Below are positions 1-5,451 of a stretch of 17,668 nt of DNA, one piece after another. This DNA is from Gemmatimonadota bacterium (GTDB lineage Bacteria > Gemmatimonadota > Gemmatimonadetes > Gemmatimonadales > GWC2-71-9), in assembly GCA_003221985.1 (NCBI GenBank), contig QHUQ01000134.1, forward strand, positions 1-17,668, given 5' to 3'. Numbering within the stretch: position 1 is the first letter of the stretch; each line of letters begins with the position of its first letter. The notes under the pieces are model-generated. The model saw nothing but the letters and a program-made list of their open reading frames with translations, made no database searches and was not told the DNA's origin. Position numbers and translations under genes: made by a program.

Positions 1-120
1 GCCCTCGGCGTTTATACCGCCATCGTGAGCCGCCTGCGGGATCTCGTCTGGATCGGGGGCGGGCTGGGCCTGGTGTGGCTCTCCGGACGGGGAGCACAAG
101 AGCGCGCCGCGGCGCCGTGA
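1..120 (+). CDS. C-terminal end of a membrane protein (possible flippase-like/LPG-synthase-type)
   Basis: An open frame enters from the left edge and stops with TGA at 118-120, giving the last 39 residues of a protein. It contains one hydrophobic helix (around the LVWIGGGLGLVWL stretch) followed by a short charged, Ala-rich tail. This is compatible with the last membrane helix of a polytopic protein. The pattern is reminiscent of the C-terminus of lysylphosphatidylglycerol-synthase/AglD-type flippase domains, but too little is visible to assign a family. Its stop overlaps the GTG start of the next gene by four bases (GTGA), so the two are probably translationally coupled and belong to one lipid-related operon. 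Confidence 0.5.
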   Translation, partial: ALGVYTAIVSRLRDLVWIGGGLGLVWLSGRGAQERAAAP

Positions 121-560
121 CGGTTTTCACGCATTTCCTCGCGACCACCCTCGGCGCGCAGGCGATGGAGCTGCGCGGAGGGCAGTTGGCGCTTGCCTAT
201 GCGTTCGGCGTCGGCGTCGATGTGGACCACGCCATCAAGGCCCCGTTCTACCTGCGGGCCATCGGACTGAGAGACAAGCGCGGCTACTACTGGCGCTCGT
301 CGCTTCAGGAACCGGTGGCGCTGCTGTGGATCGTCCCGCTGTGCGTCTTCCTCGGCACCGTGGTTCCGATCGTGTTCTTCGCGATCCACGTCGCGATGGA
401 CTACAGTGTGAGTTTCGAGAAGATGCCGTTCTACCCCTACTCGCCGCTCGTCACGCGCGGGTGGCTTGCGAGCATTCCCGACAAGGTGAAGGAGCGCATC
501 CTCTTCGTGCTGCTGCTGGTCGCCAACGTCGCCGTCTACTGGTCCCAGCACCATGTATGA
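117..560 (+). CDS. YdjM/DUF457-like inner-membrane metal-dependent hydrolase
   Basis: The protein has 147 residues and starts at GTG 117, inside the stop of the preceding gene (GTGA overlap). A GTG at 75 in the same frame would add 14 Arg-rich residues and was not chosen. Visible features are an early VDVDH motif (about residues 36-40), a hydrophobic helix rich in Val, Leu and Ile, and an HVAMDY motif (about 91-96). Paired Asp/His motifs next to membrane helices are typical of the YdjM/DUF457 family of membrane-bound putative hydrolases, whose substrate is generally unknown. The gene overlaps the following CDP-alcohol phosphatidyltransferase by 8 bp, which suggests a role in phospholipid turnover or head-group processing. 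Family assignment is moderate; the reaction is unknown. Confidence 0.5.
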   Translation: MTVFTHFLATTLGAQAMELRGGQLALAYAFGVGVDVDHAIKAPFYLRAIGLRDKRGYYWRSSLQEPVALLWIVPLCVFLGTVVPIVFFAIHVAMDYSVSFEKMPFYPYSPLVTRGWLASIPDKVKERILFVLLLVANVAVYWSQHHV

Positions 561-1161
561 CTTCGCGCCGGCGCTCGGCAGGGGACTGGACCGCGCGATC
601 CGGCCGCTGCTGCGGCTCTCTCATGTGACGCTCGGTCTGTCGCCGGCGCAGGTCACCTGGGCGTCGTTCGCGGCGAGCGCGGCGGCAGGTGTCGCCGTCG
701 CGATGGGCCGGCCGGGTTGGGCGGGGGGGCTCGGCCTGATGGCGCTCGGCCAGGTGCTGGACGGGATCGACGGCGGCATCGCCCGCGCGTACGGCCTGGC
801 GTCCGAAGCGGGGCGGCGGCTCGACACACTGGTGGACCGCCTGTCCGAGGCGGCGATCTTCGCGGGGTTCGCTTGGGCGGGCCTCGTGTCGTGGAAGCTC
901 GTGCTCGTCGCCCTCGCCGCGATCCTCTTGATGACGAGCATCGCCGACCGCTCGAAGCTCGACCCCGGGGTCAAGCGGTTCGCGCTCTATTTCGGGATGT
1001 GGCTCCCGTATCCGCTGATCTTCAGCGTGATCTTCTTCGTGAATCTCGCGGTCTACGTGATCGGACTGCTCGTCATCGACTGCCGCTTCCAGGTCAAGAT
1101 GGACGCGCTGGGGGGAGACCTGGATACGGTCGCCTCGCGCGCGGCCAGTCTCACCGACTAG
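553..1161 (+). CDS. CDP-alcohol phosphatidyltransferase family protein
   Basis: The protein has 202 residues and starts at ATG 553 within the end of the upstream gene. It carries the complete CDP-alcohol phosphotransferase signature D-x2-DG-x2-AR-x8-G-x3-D-x3-D at about residues 70-95 (DGIDGGIAR begins it; the later aspartates are D91 and D95). Several hydrophobic helices flank this. Enzymes of this family are integral inner-membrane proteins that displace CMP from a CDP-activated lipid (or CDP-alcohol) with an alcohol or phospho-alcohol. The acceptor (glycerol-P, inositol-P, serine or other) cannot be read from the motif. The gene converges on the sphingolipid operon and shares a palindromic CTAG stop with the PAP2 gene. 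This makes a head-group-donor role, for example phosphatidylinositol-phosphate synthesis, an attractive but unproven inference. Confidence 0.85.
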   Translation: MYDFAPALGRGLDRAIRPLLRLSHVTLGLSPAQVTWASFAASAAAGVAVAMGRPGWAGGLGLMALGQVLDGIDGGIARAYGLASEAGRRLDTLVDRLSEAAIFAGFAWAGLVSWKLVLVALAAILLMTSIADRSKLDPGVKRFALYFGMWLPYPLIFSVIFFVNLAVYVIGLLVIDCRFQVKMDALGGDLDTVASRAASLTD

Positions 1162-2126
1162 GCGCGGCCCGTCTCGAGCTCGCGTCCCGGGAGCGCCGCG
1201 GCGACGGGGACGGGCTGCGACGCGTAGATGTACTGCGAGGCGAGCACCGCGCACGCGACGATCAGTCCCGCCACGGCGTCCACCGCGTAGTGGAACTGGC
1301 CGTACACCACCGACAGCACTAGTCCGACCGTCAGCGGCGTGAGCAGGAGTCCCAGAGGCCGCCAGTAGCGCAGCGCGCACAACGCGGCAACCACGGCGGC
1401 GGCCACGTGCGACGACGGAAAGGCGGCGCCCCATGAGTCAGCGAGGTCGAGCAGCCACTGGGTGGCCCGCGCCGGCCAGACGGACGTGGCCGCGTTGTGG
1501 GCGAGGTCGAAGGTGTAGCGAGGGCCTGCCACGGGGAAGAAGAGGAACACGACATAGCAGATGTAGAAGGTCACCATCACGGCGAAGATCGTGCGTCGGG
1601 CCGCGTCGCGCCGGCCCACCATCCAGAGCCCGAATGGGGAGGCGTAGAGGATCGGATAATACGCGAGGTAGCAGGCGTGCAGAAACCAGGAGAGCACGAC
1701 GTTCGGTGACTCGCGGATCCAGCGGTAGGAAATCTGGGAGCCGAAGACCCACGTTTCGAGCCGCTGAATGAGCAAATCGTTCTGGAAACCGGCACTCAGT
1801 GTGAGCACGCCGATCTCGCCGTAGAGCGCGGGGAGCAGCAGCATCGGGTACCAGTCGCCGAGGAACCGGCCGATCGGACCGCTGTTACGCGCGCGCGGGG
1901 CGACGAGCACGAGAGCGGCGATCAGCGCGTGGGCACTGAGCACCCACGGCCAACCCCGGATTCCGTCGCCCTGAAACGAGTAGAGCAGGGCGCCCGTGGC
2001 GACCAGCACGTAGGCCCCGGTGGCGAGATCGATGGCCGTAAAGCCACGCCACGTCTCACACCCGCTCCAGTTGCGGCTGCGGCTGCCCCCCCCCCCGCCC
2101 CCCCCAGCTCCGCCGTTTACAGCCAT
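1158..2126 (-). CDS. PAP2-family phosphotransferase, inositol phosphorylceramide synthase-like
   Basis: The protein has 322 residues. I chose ATG 2126 over the in-frame TTG at 2144 because GGGAGG lies four bases upstream of it. After a Gly-rich N-terminus (residues 5-14) come several membrane helices and the lipid-phosphatase motifs: GPRY (201-204), PSSH (237-240) and FHYAVD (278-283). H240, H279 and D283 form the catalytic triad pattern. HYxxD is the arrangement known from Aur1 and sphingomyelin synthases, which move a phospho-head-group from a phospholipid to ceramide, rather than the plain SRxxxxxH of simple phosphatases. The start overlaps the end of the ceramide-reductase-like gene by 10 bp, so this is the last gene of the sphingolipid operon. 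The alternative is a generic PAP2 phosphatase acting on a lipid phosphate. Confidence 0.78.
   Translation of the reverse strand: MAVNGGAGGGGGGGSRSRNWSGCETWRGFTAIDLATGAYVLVATGALLYSFQGDGIRGWPWVLSAHALIAALVLVAPRARNSGPIGRFLGDWYPMLLLPALYGEIGVLTLSAGFQNDLLIQRLETWVFGSQISYRWIRESPNVVLSWFLHACYLAYYPILYASPFGLWMVGRRDAARRTIFAVMVTFYICYVVFLFFPVAGPRYTFDLAHNAATSVWPARATQWLLDLADSWGAAFPSSHVAAAVVAALCALRYWRPLGLLLTPLTVGLVLSVVYGQFHYAVDAVAGLIVACAVLASQYIYASQPVPVAAALPGRELETGRA
2086..2105. repeat. Homopolymeric C tract (C11-G-C8) near the 5' end of the PAP2 gene
   Basis: The plus strand reads eleven C, one G, then eight C, so the coding (minus) strand has runs of eight and eleven G. It encodes most of the poly-Gly segment at residues 8-14 of the PAP2-like enzyme. 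Runs this long are prone to slippage in replication and in sequencing. A change of one base would shift the reading frame almost at the start of the gene. Confidence 0.9.
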
Positions 2127-3097
2127 CCGACCTCCCGATACCAATTCGCGGCGCGACGCAGCCCGGTTTCGAGCTCGATTTCCGCCTGCCAGCCGGTGTC
2201 TCGAGTCAGTGCATCACTGCGGCACGTCCATGCCGGCGCGAGGTATTCGTTGCCCTTGTCGGCCGACAACAAGGTCGCGCGCCCGGCCATATGCGCAAGA
2301 GTGCCGGCGGCCCAGAGCACGCCACGCGCCACGAACGGCGGCACCGGGATGATTCGTGGCCCGCGTGCGCCCATGGCCCGGCCCGCCGCGAGCACGAGCG
2401 CCCGACTCGTCGTCGTGGTCGGATGCGCGGCGAAATAAACACGGCCTGCGGCGGCAGGTGAAGTGGCTGCCGCGATCAACGACCGTGCCAAATCCTCCGC
2501 GTGAATGACCGAGAGTTCCTGAGAGCCGTCACCGAACACCGGGACGACGCCGCGCCGGGCAAGCTGAAAGATCTTGAGCGTGCCGCGGTCCCATTCGCCG
2601 TACACCACCGGTGGGCGCACGATCGTCCAGAGCAGGGAGGCGGGCATGGCGCGGACCAGCACCTCGGCCGCGAGCTTCGAGCGACCGTAGTCGGTGACGG
2701 GCTGCGGGGGGCGGCTCTCGTCGATCGGGTGCCCGGGTGTGGTCGGGCCGGCCACCGCGAGCGATGAGACGAAGAGCAAACGCCGCGCTCCCGCATCGCG
2801 CGCTGCCTCGAGGACATTGGCCGTGCCGTCGCGGTTTGTCGCCATGAACTCGGCGGCATTGCGAGCCGCGATCTTTCCCGCGACATGATACACGACGTCC
2901 GCGCCCACGCAGCCGGCACGCAGGGCGGCCTCATCGTCGAGGTCGCCTTGCTGCAGACGGACGGCGTCGTTCCAGCCCAGCCGCGCCGCGAGCGCCGGTT
3001 TTCGCACCAGGGCCGTGACGGTGTCACCGCGGGCGCGGAGCGCCTTGACCAGGTGCGTACCGACGAAGCCGGTGCCACCGGTCACAAAGACGTTCAC
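2117..3097 (-). CDS. cerR: NAD-dependent epimerase/dehydratase, probable ceramide reductase (CerR-like)
   Basis: The protein has 326 residues and starts at GTG 3097, whose last two bases lie in the TGA of the upstream gene (GTGA). It is an extended short-chain dehydrogenase. A Rossmann nucleotide loop GGTGFVG sits at residues 7-13, an acidic residue closes GDLDD (51-55), a catalytic Ser lies in FVSSLAVAG (about 109-117), and Tyr137-x3-Lys141 is in DYGRSK. In the Caulobacter pathway a protein of this family (CerR) reduces the keto group after N-acylation, giving dihydroceramide. Its place directly between the GNAT-type acyltransferase and the PAP2 synthase, with overlapping ends, supports that role. 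The family is certain; the substrate is inferred from context. A 3-beta-hydroxysteroid- or sugar-type substrate would be the alternative. Confidence 0.8.
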   Translation of the reverse strand: MNVFVTGGTGFVGTHLVKALRARGDTVTALVRKPALAARLGWNDAVRLQQGDLDDEAALRAGCVGADVVYHVAGKIAARNAAEFMATNRDGTANVLEAARDAGARRLLFVSSLAVAGPTTPGHPIDESRPPQPVTDYGRSKLAAEVLVRAMPASLLWTIVRPPVVYGEWDRGTLKIFQLARRGVVPVFGDGSQELSVIHAEDLARSLIAAATSPAAAGRVYFAAHPTTTTSRALVLAAGRAMGARGPRIIPVPPFVARGVLWAAGTLAHMAGRATLLSADKGNEYLAPAWTCRSDALTRDTGWQAEIELETGLRRAANWYREVGWL

Positions 3098-4083
3098 AGC
3101 GGCTTGTCGTAGACGCGGTAGGTCTTGGAAACGCGGAAGCCGAGCTGGGTCGCAGCCTTGTTCATCAGGGCGTTGTCTTCGAGGATCCAGCCGGCTTCGC
3201 CGCGGGGCATGCCGTGCTTCACGGAGTTTTCCCACGTGCGGTCGTACAGCACTGCATCGATGGCGCGGCCGCGAAACTCTGGAATCACACCGAGCAGCAT
3301 GACGCGAGAGCGGTGAATCTTGCGCGAGTACCACAGCACTTTGAGAATGCCCGGAAACATCCGGCCCGAGCGGTTGTGCAGCAGCGCGAGATTGAAATCC
3401 GGGAGACTCACCGCGAACCCCACGACCTCGCTGCCCCGCTCGGCGAAAATGACGAGGTCCGGCACGACGATCGGCTTGAGCTGCTTTGCGAGATGGTCGA
3501 TCTCCGCGTCGGTGAGCGGCACGAAGCCCCAGTTCTTCTCCCACGCGCTGTTGTACAGCTTCTTGATGAGCTCGACCTCGTCGGCGAAGCGCTTCATGTC
3601 GAGCGTGCGCAGCGTGATGCCGTTGCGCTCGAGGGCCCGCCGGCCAATCCGCAGAAACCGCTCGGGCGCGGACTCCGCGCCGCCGCCCTCGTAGGCGAGC
3701 AAGTCTTTCGCTTTCCTGAAACCGTAGCGCTCGTGCAGCTGCTCGTAGTAGGAAAAGTTGTACGGCATCATGAGCGAGGGCGGCGTGCCGTTGTTCGCGA
3801 TCAGCAAGCCGCACTCGTCGTTGACCGACGGGCTCATCGGGCCGCGCATCGTGTCGAAGCCCCTGGCGCGGAGCCAGGCGGCCGCGGTGTCCCACAACGC
3901 GTTGGCGACGGCTTGATCGTTGATCCACTCAAAGAAGCCGTAGAACCCGACCTTGTCCTGGTGCTCCTTGTTATGCATGAGCTGCGGCACCCACAACGGA
4001 TCGTGGCGGTAGTGGTCGTATGGAAAGGCGATGAAGCGATTGAGATCCCGCCCGCCCCCCGCGGGGACGGGCGTGATCTCCAC
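3094..4083 (-). CDS. bcerS: GNAT-fold acyltransferase, probable bacterial ceramide synthase (bCerS-like), with an apparent internal gap
   Basis: The protein has 329 residues and starts at GTG 4083, five bases after the spt stop; a CTG overlapping that stop is a weaker option. Family hallmarks are FIAFPYDHYRHDPLWVPQL (about 17-35), GFYGFFE (46-52), MRGPMSPSVNDECGLL (79-94), MMPYNFSYYEQL (105-116), a GNAT core around LGVIPEFRGRAIDA (264-277) and GWILEDNALMNKA (298-310). Proteins of this type acylate the 3-ketosphinganine made by serine palmitoyltransferase, using acyl-CoA. From memory of the family, about 40-45 residues normally lie between WVPxL and the HNxxHxDxVGFFGFFE segment. Here the two are joined directly at residues 35/36. 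The DNA is open and uninterrupted there, so this is an in-frame absence, not a frameshift. The function is strongly suggested by the flanking spt and cerR-like genes. Confidence 0.78.
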   Translation of the reverse strand: MEITPVPAGGGRDLNRFIAFPYDHYRHDPLWVPQLMHNKEHQDKVGFYGFFEWINDQAVANALWDTAAAWLRARGFDTMRGPMSPSVNDECGLLIANNGTPPSLMMPYNFSYYEQLHERYGFRKAKDLLAYEGGGAESAPERFLRIGRRALERNGITLRTLDMKRFADEVELIKKLYNSAWEKNWGFVPLTDAEIDHLAKQLKPIVVPDLVIFAERGSEVVGFAVSLPDFNLALLHNRSGRMFPGILKVLWYSRKIHRSRVMLLGVIPEFRGRAIDAVLYDRTWENSVKHGMPRGEAGWILEDNALMNKAATQLGFRVSKTYRVYDKPL

Positions 4084-4088
4084 TGCGG

Positions 4089-5294
4089 TCAGATGACCCC
4101 CAGCTCTTTTCCGAGGCGGCCGAAGACCTCGAGGGCGAGGTCGATCTGATCGGCCGTATGGGTCGCCATCAGGCTGGTGCGCAGGCGGCACTGCGACGGC
4201 GGCACCGCGGGCGGGACCACCGGGTTCGTGAACACGCCGGCGTCGAACAGCTGCCGCCAGAAGAGGAACGTCTTGTCGAGCGGTCCGATCAGCACCGGGA
4301 TGATGGGCGTCTCGGTCGGGCCGATATCGAAGCCGAGCGAGCGCATCCCTTGCTGCAGCCGGCGCGTGTTGCGCCACAGCTGCTCGCGCCGTTCCGGCTC
4401 ACGCTGCAGCACGTGCAAGGCGGCCAGCACACCGGCGGTGTTGGAGGGCGGCAGGGCCGCCGTGAAGATCAGGGGCCGCGAGTGGTGGCGCAGGTAGTGG
4501 ATCACGTTCTCCGACCCGGCCGCGAACCCGCCGATCGACGCCAGCGACTTCGAGAAGGTGCCGACGATCAGGTCGACTTCCTCGACCAGGTCGTAGTGCG
4601 CGGCGGTGCCATCGCCGTTCGGGCCGAGCACGCCGACGGAGTGCGCATCGTCGACCGCGAGCGCCGCGCCGTATTTCTGGCAGACGCGCAACAGGCCGGG
4701 CAGGTCCGCGATGTCGCCTTCCATCGAATAGATGCCATCCACGATGACCATCGTCCCGGTGCCTTCGGGCAGCTTCTGCAGCTTGCGCTCGAGGCCGGCG
4801 AGGTCGCCGTGGTTGAACCGCATCGTCTCGCCGTGCGACATCTTGGCGCCGTCGACGATCGATGCGTGATCCAGTTTGTCGAGGAAGACGACGTCGGACC
4901 GGCCGACGAGGCCGGAAATCACGCCGAGGTTGGCTTGATAGCCCGTTGAGAAGACGAGGCAAGATTCCTTACCGAAGAACTCCGCCAGCTCGGTCTCGAG
5001 CTGCTCATGCAGATCGAGCGTGCCGTTCAGGAAGCGGCTGCCGGTGCAGCCCGAGCCGTAGCGTTCCAGCGCGGCGCGGGCGGCGGCCAGGACTTCGGGG
5101 TGGTGCGTGAGGCCGAGGTAGTTGTTCGACCCCATCATGACCCGCTCTTGCCCCTCGATGACGACGACGGTGTCTTCGGAGCGGGAGATCGGCTTGAAAT
5201 AGGGGTACAGCCCGGCAGCCTGGACTTCGCGCGCCCGGGTGAAGTTCTTACACTTGTCGAACAGCGCGATGTGCTGCAGGGTCTCTGTGCGCAA
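4089..5294 (-). CDS. spt: Serine palmitoyltransferase (alpha-oxoamine synthase, PLP-dependent)
   Basis: The protein has 401 residues and starts at TTG 5294, with GAGG five bases upstream; no nearby ATG exists. It is a fold-type I aminotransferase of the alpha-oxoamine synthase family, full length. PLP-contact residues are H143 (LDHASIVDG), D215 and H218 (VDDAHSVG), and K249 in GTFSKSLASIGG, the Schiff-base lysine. The H-to-K spacings of 106 and 31 match those of the Sphingomonas enzyme and of KBL. The TFSKSLASIGGF segment resembles serine palmitoyltransferases more than 2-amino-3-ketobutyrate ligase or BioF. It condenses L-serine with palmitoyl-CoA (or a thioester) to 3-ketosphinganine, the committed step of sphingolipid synthesis in the cytoplasm. 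It is the first gene of the operon; bCerS-like, CerR-like and PAP2-like genes follow. Confidence 0.88.
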   Translation of the reverse strand: MRTETLQHIALFDKCKNFTRAREVQAAGLYPYFKPISRSEDTVVVIEGQERVMMGSNNYLGLTHHPEVLAAARAALERYGSGCTGSRFLNGTLDLHEQLETELAEFFGKESCLVFSTGYQANLGVISGLVGRSDVVFLDKLDHASIVDGAKMSHGETMRFNHGDLAGLERKLQKLPEGTGTMVIVDGIYSMEGDIADLPGLLRVCQKYGAALAVDDAHSVGVLGPNGDGTAAHYDLVEEVDLIVGTFSKSLASIGGFAAGSENVIHYLRHHSRPLIFTAALPPSNTAGVLAALHVLQREPERREQLWRNTRRLQQGMRSLGFDIGPTETPIIPVLIGPLDKTFLFWRQLFDAGVFTNPVVPPAVPPSQCRLRTSLMATHTADQIDLALEVFGRLGKELGVI

Positions 5295-5327
5295 TGAGGC
5301 CTCGGGTTTTATGATAAGCGGTGGTAC

Positions 5328-5356
5328 AGCTTAGCCTTGCGGCCGCGAATTGGCAA
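5328..5356 (-). promoter_or_regulatory. Putative promoter of the sphingolipid operon
   Basis: On the minus strand a TTGCCA box (5356-5351, five of six consensus bases) is followed after 17 bases by TAAGCT (5333-5328). Transcription would begin about 25-30 bases before the TTG start of spt. The -10 match is weak, and the boxes coincide with an inverted repeat. Confidence 0.4.
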
Positions 5357-5360
5357 GGCT
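5333..5360. repeat. Inverted repeat AGCCTTGC-N12-GCAAGGCT, operator-like
   Basis: Two perfect 8-bp arms (5333-5340 and 5353-5360) are separated by 12 bases containing part of GCGGCCGC. The arm centres are 20 bp apart, close to two helical turns, as in many dimeric repressor sites. It overlaps the putative spt promoter in the divergent spt/protease intergenic region. Confidence 0.5.
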
Positions 5361-5373
5361 CTTGTGAGACTCG

Positions 5374-5394
5374 CCACAGCCTTTCGGGCCGTGG
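5374..5394. repeat. Imperfect hairpin upstream of the M6 protease gene
   Basis: CCACAGCC (5374-5381) pairs with GGCCGTGG (5387-5394) with one mismatch around a five-base loop. It lies 58 bases before the protease ATG. It has no T-run and so is not a typical terminator. It could be a regulator site or leader structure, or chance in GC-rich DNA. Confidence 0.3.
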
Positions 5395-5451
5395 ATGCGC
5401 TAGTCTACATTGCGACGGGCTGGTGAATTCGGCCGTTCTTTTCGGGGGTCT

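Noticed and set aside
451..1434. Long minus-strand open frame across the CDP-alcohol transferase gene
   Set aside because: It is Arg/Pro-rich with no domain pattern and lies antisense to a gene with a perfect family signature. It is a shadow frame of high-GC DNA.
3098..3928. Upstream extension of the CerR-like reading frame
   Set aside because: The extra sequence is low-complexity Arg/Ala and antiparallel in frame to the GNAT gene. The Rossmann motif starts right after GTG 3097, which overlaps the upstream stop.
4084..4377. Upstream extension of the ceramide-synthase-like frame into spt
   Set aside because: The translated extension is Arg/Ala/Pro-rich and overlaps well-conserved spt sequence in another frame. 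The homology begins just after GTG 4083.
4089..5294. 2-amino-3-ketobutyrate CoA ligase (kbl) or BioF assignment
   Set aside because: The active-site segment TFSKSLASIGGF and the sphingolipid neighbours favour serine palmitoyltransferase. No threonine dehydrogenase or biotin genes lie nearby.
5339..5346. GCGGCCGC palindrome as an operator
   Set aside because: An 8-bp GC palindrome is expected by chance in DNA this rich in G and C. The larger AGCCTTGC repeat around it is the more informative feature.
5374..5394. Rho-independent terminator ahead of the protease gene
   Set aside because: The stem has a mismatch, there is no T-run, and both flanking genes diverge from this region, so no transcript needs to end there.
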